From NCBI RefSeq assembly GCF_030316845.1, contig NZ_JASZYS010000021.1, positions 1 to 64,000 of the forward strand: a stretch of DNA of 64,000 bases, given 5' to 3'. Positions 25,653 through 33,616 of this stretch are shown piece after piece (the stretch's first letter is position 1; each line of letters begins with the position of its first letter). Origin of the DNA: Variovorax davisae. GTDB lineage: Bacteria; Pseudomonadota; Gammaproteobacteria; Burkholderiales; Burkholderiaceae_C. The notes below the pieces were generated by a model. It was not told where the DNA came from and did not search any database. It saw only the letters and a program-made list of their open reading frames with translations. Position numbers and translations under genes: made by a program.

Positions 25653-26678
25653 ATGAAAAAGATAGACATCTACAACCACGTCCTGCCGCCGGCCTACTTC
25701 GACCTGGTCAAGACGCACTCCAAGGACGCCGGCATCGTCAAGCGCATGGCCGGCCTGCCGATGCTGTGGGACCTCGAGGCCCGCGCGAAGATGCTGGTGG
25801 AGAAGTTCCCCGACGTCGTGCAGGTGCTGACCCTGAGCGCGCCTGCGCCCGAGTACCTCGGCGGCCCGGACCAGTCGCCCGGGTTCGCCCGCGTCGCCAA
25901 CGACGGCATGGCGGAGATCTGCAAGCGCTGGCCCGAGCAGTTTCCGGTCTTCGTGGCCTCGCTGCCGATGAACAACGTGCCGGCGGCGCTGGAGGAAATG
26001 GACCGCGCCATCGACGAACTCGGCGCCCGGGGCGTGCAGATCATCACCAACGTCAACGGCCGGCCGCTGGACGATCCGGAGTTTCATCCGATCTTCGAGC
26101 GCATGGCGAACAAGCATCGCCTGCCGATCTGGATGCATCCGTTCCGTCCGGGCACCACGGCCGACTACCAGGGCGAGGAGCGCTCCAGGTACGAGATCTG
26201 GCAGGTGCTCGGCTGGCCCTTCGAGACCTCGGTGGCCATGTCGCGGATGGTGTTCTCGGGCCTGCTCGAGAAGCTGCCCGAGCTGCGGATCATCACGCAC
26301 CACTGCGGCGGGATGCTGCCCTATTTTGCCGGCCGGGCCGAATCGCTCTGGGCACAACTGGGCAGCCGCAGCGCGGACGGCAGCGAAGCCGACGTGCTGA
26401 AGCGGCTGTCGAAGGCGCCGATCGAATACTTCAAGATGTTCTACGGCGACACGGTGCTGGGTGGCTCCCGGGCGGCGCTGCGCTGCGGGCTGGACTTCTT
26501 CGGTGTCGACCACGTGGTGTTCGCATCGGACTGCCCGTTCGACCCCGAAGGCGGGCCGATGTTCATTCGCGAAGGCATCCGCTCCGTCGAGGACATGGGC
26601 CTCAGCGACGAAGACCGCGAGAAGCTGTACCTGGGCAACGCCCTTCGGCTGATGCGCCTGCAGCGCATCGGCAAGTGA
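25653..26678 (+). CDS. amidohydrolase family protein, ACMSD-like, with altered first metal motif
   Basis: This 341-residue TIM-barrel protein belongs to the amidohydrolase 2 group. Visible ligands are the histidine in WMHPFRP near residue 156, the histidine pair in ITHHCGGM near 212 and the aspartate in ASDCPFD near 289. The N-terminal HxH motif reads Y-N-H (DIYNHVLPP), so the first histidine is replaced by tyrosine. Such changes occur in decarboxylase-type members and may alter metal binding. It is 33 bases after the aldehyde dehydrogenase. A likely role is decarboxylation of the aromatic acid formed by that enzyme, or hydrolysis of a later intermediate. Confidence 0.78.
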   Translation: MKKIDIYNHVLPPAYFDLVKTHSKDAGIVKRMAGLPMLWDLEARAKMLVEKFPDVVQVLTLSAPAPEYLGGPDQSPGFARVANDGMAEICKRWPEQFPVFVASLPMNNVPAALEEMDRAIDELGARGVQIITNVNGRPLDDPEFHPIFERMANKHRLPIWMHPFRPGTTADYQGEERSRYEIWQVLGWPFETSVAMSRMVFSGLLEKLPELRIITHHCGGMLPYFAGRAESLWAQLGSRSADGSEADVLKRLSKAPIEYFKMFYGDTVLGGSRAALRCGLDFFGVDHVVFASDCPFDPEGGPMFIREGIRSVEDMGLSDEDREKLYLGNALRLMRLQRIGK

Positions 26679-26703
26679 CGATCAGAGCCCGAGGCCATTC
26701 GAC

Positions 26704-27690
26704 ATGAACACTTCGACCCGACTTCTTGCTGCCGTCGCTACGGCGGTCTTCTCATGGGTGTCGCCAACGGTCCAGGCCCAGCCTGCAGGCACGTTCCCGA
26801 GCAAGCCGGTCACGCTGGTCGTGCCGTTCACCTCCAGCAGCGGCAGCGACATCATCGCCCGCATCGTCGCGCCGAAGCTCGCCGCGCGCTGGGGCCAGCC
26901 CGTCGTGGTCGACAACAGGCCCGGCGCGAGCGGCAACCTGGGCGCCCAGCAGGTGGCAACGGCCGCCCCGGACGGCCATACGCTGCTGATGGCGATCAAC
27001 ACCTTCACCATGACGCCATCGATCTACAAGAAGATGCCGTTCGATCCCGTGGCCGACTTCGCACCCGTGGCCCTGCTCGCCGAGGCGAGCTTCGTGTTCG
27101 CGGTCAACCCCGGCGTGCCGGCGAGCGACATGAAGTCGCTGGTGGCCTACGCCAGGCAGAATCCGGGCAAGCTCAACTACGCCACGCCAGGCAACGGAAC
27201 GCCCCAGCACCTGGCCATGGAACTGCTCAAGTCGAAGACGGGCATCGACGTCGTGCATGTGCCCTACAAGGGCATCGCTGGGGCGATCACCGACCTGATG
27301 GGCGGCCAGGTGCAGATGATGTTCGCCAGCGTGCATTCGATGCGCCCGCACGCGCAGGCCGGCAAGGTGCGGCTGCTGGCGGTCACGGGCCAGGCGCGCA
27401 GCACCTTCGCGCCGGACGTGCCGACCTTCAAGGAGCAGGGCATCGACGTCATGGACGGCGTCGATGCCTGGTTCGCGGTCTTGGCACCGGGCCGCACGCC
27501 GCCGGAACTGGTGGCGCGGCTGAACCGTGACTTCGTTGCGGTGCTGAATTCCAACGAGGTGATGGAAAGCCTCGGCAAACAAGGGCTGGTGGTGCGTACC
27601 GGCTCGCCGGTCGAACTGGCTGCGCTCGTCAAGCGCGACATGGGACGCTGGAAAAAGGTCGTCACCGACGCCAGGATCACGCTGGATTGA
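26704..27690 (+). CDS. Bug-type periplasmic substrate-binding protein
   Basis: This 328-residue protein has a signal peptide that ends near VQAQPAG and the Bug hallmark FPSKPVTLVVPFTSSSGSD. Further family elements are WGQPVVVDNRPGASGNLGA, APDGHTLLM and VVHVPYKGIAGAITDL. It is the third Bug receptor in the window and the last gene of the aldehyde dehydrogenase-amidohydrolase operon, 25 bases after the amidohydrolase. It probably binds the aromatic or aldehyde-derived acid of module 2. Its stop is only eight bases from the convergent AraC stop. Confidence 0.88.
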   Translation: MNTSTRLLAAVATAVFSWVSPTVQAQPAGTFPSKPVTLVVPFTSSSGSDIIARIVAPKLAARWGQPVVVDNRPGASGNLGAQQVATAAPDGHTLLMAINTFTMTPSIYKKMPFDPVADFAPVALLAEASFVFAVNPGVPASDMKSLVAYARQNPGKLNYATPGNGTPQHLAMELLKSKTGIDVVHVPYKGIAGAITDLMGGQVQMMFASVHSMRPHAQAGKVRLLAVTGQARSTFAPDVPTFKEQGIDVMDGVDAWFAVLAPGRTPPELVARLNRDFVAVLNSNEVMESLGKQGLVVRTGSPVELAALVKRDMGRWKKVVTDARITLD

Positions 27691-27698
27691 CGTGGCGG

Positions 27699-28733
27699 CT
27701 AGTGGTGAGTCGCCTGGGTCTCGCTCGGGAGTTCGTGAAAGCGGGCCTTGTAGTAGGCCGCGAGGCGTCCCACATGGCCAAAGCCGAACTCCAACGCCGC
27801 GGCCGTGATGCTCACGTCGGGTTGCAGCAGGAGCTTGGACCGAAGCGCTTCGAGGCGCATGTTGCGAAGCAGCGCCATCGGCGACATGCCGTGGAATCGT
27901 TGACACAACACATTGAGGGTGCGCTCGCTGACGCAGCCCGCCCGCGCCAGGTCGCACAGCGAGACCGGCGCGCCCAGGCGCAGGCGCATGTAGTCGAGCA
28001 CGAGTTCCATGCGTCGCTCGCCGTCGGCCAGCGCGAGGCGGTCTACCCGATCGCCATGCGGCACGAACAGAGCCCCTTCGATGCCGATGGACGTCTCGGC
28101 CGGGTGGTGGGCCGCGAGGAACAGGGCCACGCTGCGCTCGAAATGCGTGACCCACACGGGATTCAGCCCCACGTCACGCGGGATCGACAGCACGCCCAGC
28201 AGCGAGCGCATGAGCAGCGTCCACTGCGGGCCCAGAAGCCGCGGGACCAGGAATCCGGAGCGCTTCGGCAGGCCTTCCGCCTCGGCGGCGGGCGAGACCT
28301 CGCGCAACAGGGCGTTGGGCACCTTGAGCAGCAGCCGCTCCGACCCGGCGAGGCAATGCAGCCGCAGCGAGTGGCGCGGCGACACGAACACCGCACGACC
28401 TTCAGGCACATGCAGCCGGCAGTCGTCGATGTCGATCTCGGCGCCGCTGCGAAGCGACATGTGGACCAGCGAGAAGTCGTCGAAGGTGCTCGACTCGACA
28501 TCCACCTCCGCGCCGTAGCGCATGAGGTACATCTGCAGGCGGTCGAACTCGCCCTTGTACATCGAGGTGCTGACCATGCCTCGGCCCCACTTCAGGGCGT
28601 GATCGGTCAGCTCGGTGCTGAGCTCGCTGTGCGATGGCGCGTGCTCGTCCGACCGGAGAACGCAGTTCTGGAGCAGGGGTGACAGGTCGGCTGCCTGCAG
28701 TGCGGCCGGGCTCCGTGGATCGCGAGCTTGCAT
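27699..28733 (-). CDS. AraC family transcriptional regulator (AntR/XylS-like, paralogue 1)
   Basis: This 344-residue regulator has an N-terminal effector domain (AraC-binding-like; AEVDVESSTFDDFSLVHMSL near residue 75) and two C-terminal helix-turn-helix motifs from about residue 240. The DNA-binding part reads SLCDLARAGCVSERTLNVLC and FGFGHVGRLAAYYKARFHE. The domain arrangement is that of XylS, AntR and related activators of aromatic dioxygenase operons. It is clearly a paralogue of the gene at 29100, sharing the LLRYGAE/LMRYGAE, LVH and FGFGH.GR segments. The nearby anthranilate dioxygenase operon is its likely target. Confidence 0.86.
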   Translation of the reverse strand: MQARDPRSPAALQAADLSPLLQNCVLRSDEHAPSHSELSTELTDHALKWGRGMVSTSMYKGEFDRLQMYLMRYGAEVDVESSTFDDFSLVHMSLRSGAEIDIDDCRLHVPEGRAVFVSPRHSLRLHCLAGSERLLLKVPNALLREVSPAAEAEGLPKRSGFLVPRLLGPQWTLLMRSLLGVLSIPRDVGLNPVWVTHFERSVALFLAAHHPAETSIGIEGALFVPHGDRVDRLALADGERRMELVLDYMRLRLGAPVSLCDLARAGCVSERTLNVLCQRFHGMSPMALLRNMRLEALRSKLLLQPDVSITAAALEFGFGHVGRLAAYYKARFHELPSETQATHH

Positions 28734-28831
28734 CGTGAGGGTGTTGCCGTGAGGGTCAACGGACGCAAATTTTCTGCCCGCCCGAATGCTTCGTGATCGG
28801 TGAATACCCCCGGATCGGTGGCCTGCAGGGG

Positions 28832-28841
28832 GCGGACAGTC
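28832..28841 (+). promoter_or_regulatory. GCGGACAGTC element upstream of AraC paralogue 1
   Basis: The same ten bases occur at 32366-32375 within the tandem repeats before antC. Here the element lies about 100 bases upstream of the AraC start codon, a possible autoregulatory half-site. Confidence 0.35.
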
Positions 28842-28906
28842 CGTGGCTGCCGGCGCGCAGGAACTGGATAGTCGTCCGCAGCTGCGCTTCGTAGACTTGC
28901 CGGCTC

Positions 28907-29095
28907 ATGGAGGGCCCCCTGGTGGAAAAGACCGGACCGACCGAGCTCGAAACAACCGACGGTGCGCCAGACTTCGATCAAAGGGACGAAGAGGAGGCGG
29001 AGCGCATCGATGCACTCTGGGTCGCGGCGTGCCGCCATCAGGCGCAGCGGATGGACGAAGTGCTGGCCAGAGCACGCGATGCAGGCCAGGCGTAG
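28907..29095 (+). CDS. small hypothetical protein, doubtful
   Basis: This 62-residue frame encodes an acidic peptide. Its second half (ERIDALWVAACRHQAQRMDE) could form an amphipathic helix. The ATG has no good ribosome site. It is convergent with AraC paralogue 2, ending five bases from that stop codon. I do not recognise a family. It may be a real small protein or a chance frame in GC-rich DNA. Confidence 0.25.
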   Translation: MEGPLVEKTGPTELETTDGAPDFDQRDEEEAERIDALWVAACRHQAQRMDEVLARARDAGQA

Positions 29096-29099
29096 GCGC

Positions 29100-30116
29100 C
29101 TATTCGGGCCTCGCCTGGGTTTGCCTCGGAAGTTCGCCGAAACGGTCGAAGTAATAGGCCGAGAAGCGGCCCAGGTGCCCGAAGCCGAAGGTCAGGGCGG
29201 TCTCGGTGATGCTCAGGTCAGGCTGGGCCCGCAGCCGTGAACGAACGGCGTCGAGACGCAGGTTGCGCAGCAGCTCCATCGGCGTGACGCCATGCTGGCG
29301 GTGGCAGAGTTCGTTGATCGTGCGGATGCTGACCCCCGCGGCGCTGGCCATGTCTTCGAGCGACAACGGGGCACCGAGGCGCGCGTCCATGTACTCGAGC
29401 AGCATGTTCATCCGCCGCGAGTCGCCCGCGCCGAGCACGGCGTCCTTCAGCTGACCCGGCTGGACCACCTGCAATCCGAGCGCTGAAGCCTGGGCGCTTC
29501 CGCGGACCTGATGGGACAAGAGGAACAGCGCCGCATTGTGTTCGAAGTGATCGAGCCAGGTCTTGTCCAGCGCCGACTCGGCAGGCATCGACATCGCGTT
29601 CAGAAGCGAGTGCATGATCAAGTCCCACTGCGAGCAGAGCCGCCGGTCGAGGAGATAGCCCGGCGTGAGTTCCGGCTTGTCGGCCTCGTCGAGATGCGCC
29701 AGCTCGCGCAGCAGCACATGCGGCACCTTCAGGATCAGCTGCTGGGTGCCGGGGTACCAGCGCAGCCGCACGCGCTGCTTCGGCGTCAGCACGCCGGTCC
29801 TGCCTTCCGCGATCACCAGTTTCTGCCCGTCGACCTCGATCTCCGCGCCGCCCGAGAGCGAGGTGTGCACGAGCGTGAAGTCGTCGAAAGGGTTCGGCGT
29901 GACTTCCACTTCGGCGCCGTAGCGCAGCAGGTACATGCTGAGGCGGTTCAGGCTGCCCTTGAACATCGCCACGTCGGGCATGCCGCTCTTCCAGCGCAGC
30001 AGATGGTCGGCGAGCTCCCGGCTCACGTGGTCGTGCGCATCGACCCGCTCGTCGGATCTGAACAGACAGTTGCGGTACAGCGGCGACAGCACGTCGGCCT
30101 TGGTCGACAGGGGCAT
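29100..30116 (-). CDS. AraC family transcriptional regulator (AntR/XylS-like, paralogue 2)
   Basis: This 338-residue regulator has the same two-domain layout as the gene at 27699: an effector domain (RYGAEVEVTPNPFDDFTLVH near residue 58) and a C-terminal AraC domain with LEDMASAAGVSIRTINELCH and FGFGHLGRFSAYYFDRFGE. The two genes are tandem, same strand and evidently duplicated. One may respond to anthranilate and the other to a different aromatic, or one may be a modulating form. Its target is inferred from proximity to the anthranilate dioxygenase genes 2.4 kb away. Confidence 0.86.
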   Translation of the reverse strand: MPLSTKADVLSPLYRNCLFRSDERVDAHDHVSRELADHLLRWKSGMPDVAMFKGSLNRLSMYLLRYGAEVEVTPNPFDDFTLVHTSLSGGAEIEVDGQKLVIAEGRTGVLTPKQRVRLRWYPGTQQLILKVPHVLLRELAHLDEADKPELTPGYLLDRRLCSQWDLIMHSLLNAMSMPAESALDKTWLDHFEHNAALFLLSHQVRGSAQASALGLQVVQPGQLKDAVLGAGDSRRMNMLLEYMDARLGAPLSLEDMASAAGVSIRTINELCHRQHGVTPMELLRNLRLDAVRSRLRAQPDLSITETALTFGFGHLGRFSAYYFDRFGELPRQTQARPE

Positions 30117-30324
30117 CGTTGGGGCACTCCACCGTGGAATCTCGACACCGGTCTGTAGCGCCGGCTGCCTGGGAACTGGTCAATATTCTTACAGCCGGAG
30201 ATCACTGCGAGAACCGGATGGAACCCGGGACATCAGGCCGATCTGCAAGAAACGGATGGGCCGGCCTGCCTCGTTCGCAAGCCCTGGATGGCCTCGGGTG
30301 CTGGCGCGCGCCTCGACCGGTGCA

Positions 30325-31197
30325 TCAGCGATCGCCCAGGCTCCGCACCACCCACTGGCAGAGCGGGCTGGATGCATGCTCGAAGCCGTGGATGGCGGAG
30401 AAGTGATGCGCGCCGGCTTGCGGTGTCAGCTCGGAGCGGTTCCCGGCCGTCGACCATGCGGCATGAAAGTCCGCGGCCTGGCGAGCGAACTCGTCGGACT
30501 CGGCGCCGCCCCAGGTGACCAGGGTCGGCGTGGCGCAGGGGCGCACCGCGAACAGGGGCGAACACTGCCGTACCGTCCGCTCATCGAGCTGGATCAGCGG
30601 CTGGAGGTAGCTGTAGCGCAGCGGCTCGAGGTCGTAGAGGCCGCTCACCAGCACCGCGGCAGCGATCGGGTCGGGCGGCAGGCCGTATTCCTCCGCCCAG
30701 CGGGTCTGCAGGCACATCGCCGCCAGGTGGCCGCCCGCCGAGTGGCCGCCGACCGCGATGCGTCGCGGGTCGCCGCCATGCGCCTCGATGTTCCGTACCA
30801 CCCAGGCGACGGCGGCCCGCGCCTGGCGGGTGATCTCGTCGATCCGCACCTTGGGGCAGAGCGCGTAGTTGATCACGACCGTCGTCACGCCGCAGCCCCG
30901 CAGCCCGAGGGCGACGCAGCTGAACTCCTTCGAGGTGTTGGCGCGCCAGTAGCCGCCATGGATGAACACGAACACGGGCGCATCCGGGCGATCGGCGGGG
31001 AAGATGTCCAGCGTCTCGTCGAGGGTGGGCCCGAAAGGCACGTCGAGCGTGCAGCGCAGGTGCTCGCGGGCGAACGCGCTTCGCTCGATGAAGTGGCGTG
31101 CCTCGGCCGCCGGGTCGGGCACCCATTGCTGCGTACCGTATTGCGCGTCGATCTGTGCCTGTTGCGTGAAGTCGCGATAGAGGGGGGGCATCCACAT
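30325..31197 (-). CDS. alpha/beta hydrolase with HGGYW motif (formamidase or esterase-like)
   Basis: This 290-residue serine hydrolase has an oxyanion motif HGGYWRAN near residue 80, the nucleophile elbow GHSAGGHLAA near residue 150 and a final histidine in AGAHHFSAIHG near residue 263. The HGGYW form is characteristic of alpha/beta-type kynurenine formamidases and related esterases. Its position next to anthranilate dioxygenase genes makes an N-formylkynurenine or N-formylanthranilate formamidase role attractive, since either would supply anthranilate. A general carboxylesterase is equally compatible with the sequence. No signal peptide is seen. Confidence 0.75.
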   Translation of the reverse strand: MWMPPLYRDFTQQAQIDAQYGTQQWVPDPAAEARHFIERSAFAREHLRCTLDVPFGPTLDETLDIFPADRPDAPVFVFIHGGYWRANTSKEFSCVALGLRGCGVTTVVINYALCPKVRIDEITRQARAAVAWVVRNIEAHGGDPRRIAVGGHSAGGHLAAMCLQTRWAEEYGLPPDPIAAAVLVSGLYDLEPLRYSYLQPLIQLDERTVRQCSPLFAVRPCATPTLVTWGGAESDEFARQAADFHAAWSTAGNRSELTPQAGAHHFSAIHGFEHASSPLCQWVVRSLGDR

Positions 31198-31323
31198 GGT
31201 CGGGTTCTCTGGTGGGGGTACAGGGGTTCGTCGTCCGCCGGCAGTCTAGGGAGATGCGGGCGGCGAGGGCTATCCGAAATCTGCGCGACGGCCGCCGGAG
31301 GCCATCCACAACTTGCGAAAGAT

Positions 31324-32265
31324 TCAACTCAGGCGCGCATCGACCGGCTCGAGCGGGGGCGGCAGCCGGGATTCGCCCAGCGCCTCGAGCGCATCGATCT
31401 CGATCGTGCGGCAGAGTGCGTGCAGCGGCAGGTGGTGGGCTTCGGTGCCGAAGGGCTCTTCGATCTCGTCGCCGACGGCGGCCAGCCCGAAGAAGGTGTA
31501 GGCCACGAAAGCCACAACGACCGGCGTCATGTAGCCCGTCAGGTCGACCAGGCCGAAGGGCAGCAGGAAGCAGAACAAGGTCGCGGTCCGGTGGAGCAGG
31601 AGCGTGTAGACGAACGGGATCGGGGTCGAACGGATCCGCTCGCAGCCCGCGGCGACGGCCGTCATGCCGGACAGCGTCTCGTCGAGCTGCGCGGCAAGTC
31701 GCGGGTCGATGCGCCCTGCGCGCACGGCGGCACCCAGGTCTTCGCCCATGCGGCGAAGCAGGTACGCGGTGCCGTTGCGTGCTTTCGCGAATGCCGCCGC
31801 CTCGGCGACGCCGAGGAAGGGCGCGATCTCGGTCTGCGGGGCACTGCCCCGCAGCTGGTGGCGCAAGGCATGTGCGAACGCGATGCTGTGGCGGACCAGC
31901 ATCACGCGCACGTCGCTGCAGGCATCGCGCTGCGCAAGGGGGTCCGGGTCGGCGATGAAACTCTGCGCCTGCCTCGCGAGAGTGCGCGACCGGTGGATCA
32001 GCTCACCCCACAGCTTGCGCGCTTCCCAGTAGCGGTCGAAGGCCGCACTGTTGCGAAAGCCCAGGAAGATGGACAGCGCGAGTCCGATGATCGAGAACGG
32101 GACTGCCGTCAGCGTGACCTTCCAGTCGAACAGGTAGCCGCGCGACAGCGTGACGGCGATGGCCAGCGCCGTGCATGTCGCCACCGCAGGCGCAATGCGT
32201 CGGATCACCGAGCCCGTGAGAACGAAGAAGAGCCGAATGCCGTGGGGGCGCTGCAGAACGATCAT
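31324..32265 (-). CDS. bestrophin-family (UPF0187) membrane channel protein
   Basis: This 313-residue protein has the bestrophin-like pattern of bacterial UPF0187 proteins. Two N-terminal hydrophobic segments are followed by the conserved stretch LGFRNSAAFDRYWEARKLWG near residue 69. Two further membrane helices lie around residues 215-265, and FGLAAVGDEIEEPFG near residue 263 marks the C-terminal signature. Bacterial homologues form pentameric ion channels in the inner membrane. The ATG at 32265 begins MIVLQRPHG. It is divergent from the anthranilate dioxygenase operon; no functional link to it is evident. Confidence 0.82.
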   Translation of the reverse strand: MIVLQRPHGIRLFFVLTGSVIRRIAPAVATCTALAIAVTLSRGYLFDWKVTLTAVPFSIIGLALSIFLGFRNSAAFDRYWEARKLWGELIHRSRTLARQAQSFIADPDPLAQRDACSDVRVMLVRHSIAFAHALRHQLRGSAPQTEIAPFLGVAEAAAFAKARNGTAYLLRRMGEDLGAAVRAGRIDPRLAAQLDETLSGMTAVAAGCERIRSTPIPFVYTLLLHRTATLFCFLLPFGLVDLTGYMTPVVVAFVAYTFFGLAAVGDEIEEPFGTEAHHLPLHALCRTIEIDALEALGESRLPPPLEPVDARLS

Positions 32266-32358
32266 GCGTGGTCCGTCGCTCGGGTGTTGAGGGCGGGAAA
32301 TTCTGGCACCGCAGCGCCGTCGCGTGAAAGGCGCCAGGCCCTTGTGCCGCAGGCTTGC

Positions 32359-32407
32359 GCAAGAAGCGGACAGTCGCGAGCAGGCGTCTCGCAAGCCGCG
32401 AACAGTC
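32359..32407 (+). repeat. tandem direct repeats in the anthranilate dioxygenase promoter region
   Basis: GCAAGAAGCGGACAGTC (32359-32375) and GCAAGCCGCGAACAGTC (32391-32407) differ at three of 17 positions. They are 32 bases apart, close to three helical turns. A third, weaker copy sharing GCAAG begins at 32421. Tandem same-orientation repeats on one face of DNA are how AraC/XylS activators usually bind, so these are the best candidates for the AntR-like regulators. Confidence 0.55.
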
Positions 32408-32559
32408 ATCACGCTGCATTGCAAGATTCGGATCCGCGGCGGCCATCGCGCGGCAGATTGCGGATAGATCGAAACAGGTCGTCTTCCTAGACTCAGCTCC
32501 ACATCGAACGACCCACGTGGTCCCACGATGAACACCACGAGAAGAACGGAGACAGGTCT

Positions 32560-33579
32560 GTGAGCTACAACATCGCGCTCAATTTCGAGGATGGCGTGAC
32601 GCGCTTCATCCAGTGCAGCGGCACGGAGTCGGTCGTCGATGCGGCCTACCGCCAGGGCATCAACATTCCGATGGATTGCCGGGAAGGCGCCTGCTCGACC
32701 TGCAAGTGCCGGATCGAGTCCGGCGACTACTCGCTCGGCGACTACATCGAGGACGCACTCAGCAAGGACGAGGTCGACAACGGCTATGCGCTGGCCTGCC
32801 AGATGCGCCCCAAGGCCGATTGCGTGCTGCTCGTGCCGACCGACTCGACCGCCTGCAACACCCGACAGGAGAGCTACGAGACCGAGATCGTCGAAGTGCG
32901 CAAGCTCTCGGACAGCACCTTCAGCCTGGTGCTGCGCGGTGCGGGATTGAAGAGCCTCGCCTTCCTCCCGGGCCAGTATGCGAACCTCCAGGTGCCTGGC
33001 GAAGAGCAGCGACAGCGTGCGTACTCGTTCAGCTCGCTCGCAGCCGGCAGCGACACCGTGTCCTTCCTGATCCGCAATGTGCCTGGCGGTCTCATGAGCG
33101 GCTTTCTGACTCAGCGTGCCAAGCCCGGCGTCGGCCTCTCGCTGACGGGTCCCTTCGGCAGCTTCTACCTGCGTGCGATCCAGCGCCCGATGCTCATGCT
33201 GGCGGGCGGCACCGGGCTCGCGCCATTCCTCGCGATGCTGGACAAGATCGCCGCGGCCGGCGGCAGCGCCCACCCGATCCACCTGCTCTATGGCGTCAAC
33301 ATGGACCGCGACGTGGTCGAGACGGACAAGCTCGAAGGGTTCACGAAGAAGATCCCGAACTTCAGCTACGCGGTGTGCGTGGTGGATGCCAACAGCGAGC
33401 TGCCGAAGAAGGGCTATGTCACGCACCACATCGAGCCCGCGCACCTCAACGACGGTGAAGTCGACATCTACCTTTGCGGTCCGCCGCCGATGGTCGAGGC
33501 GGTCGCCAACCACCTGCGCGACGTGAACGTCAAGTCGGCCTCGTTCCACTTCGAGAAGTTCGCCGCGAGCATCGGCTAG
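32560..33579 (+). CDS. antC: anthranilate 1,2-dioxygenase, electron transfer component (ferredoxin-NADH reductase)
   Basis: This 339-residue flavoprotein passes electrons from NADH to the terminal dioxygenase. The N-terminal plant-type 2Fe-2S domain has CREGACSTC and a fourth cysteine in ALACQM. The FAD domain has RAYSFSS near residue 151, and the NADH domain has GGTGLAP near residue 217 and CGPPPM near residue 307. It matches the BenC/AntC type throughout, beginning with ALNFEDGVTRFI. The start is a GTG at 32560, preceded by CGGAGA. AntC is called over BenC because the neighbouring oxygenase is of the AntAB type. Confidence 0.86.
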   Translation: MSYNIALNFEDGVTRFIQCSGTESVVDAAYRQGINIPMDCREGACSTCKCRIESGDYSLGDYIEDALSKDEVDNGYALACQMRPKADCVLLVPTDSTACNTRQESYETEIVEVRKLSDSTFSLVLRGAGLKSLAFLPGQYANLQVPGEEQRQRAYSFSSLAAGSDTVSFLIRNVPGGLMSGFLTQRAKPGVGLSLTGPFGSFYLRAIQRPMLMLAGGTGLAPFLAMLDKIAAAGGSAHPIHLLYGVNMDRDVVETDKLEGFTKKIPNFSYAVCVVDANSELPKKGYVTHHIEPAHLNDGEVDIYLCGPPPMVEAVANHLRDVNVKSASFHFEKFAASIG

Positions 33580-33616
33580 CGCGCTCCTCTCATCCCTCTT
33601 CAAGCAAGGCGCATCG

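Larger units (their letters stand above)
28734..29099. other. intergenic region between the two AraC genes
   Basis: This 366-base stretch holds the upstream region of AraC paralogue 1, a GCGGACAGTC element at 28832-28841 that also occurs in the anthranilate dioxygenase promoter, and one doubtful 62-codon reading frame at 28907-29095. No terminator with a T-tract is visible. Confidence 0.5.

Noticed and set aside
32458..32493. A possible promoter (TTGCGG and TAGACT) before antC
   Set aside because: The spacer would be 24 bases, too long for a sigma-70 promoter; I could not place the start of transcription.
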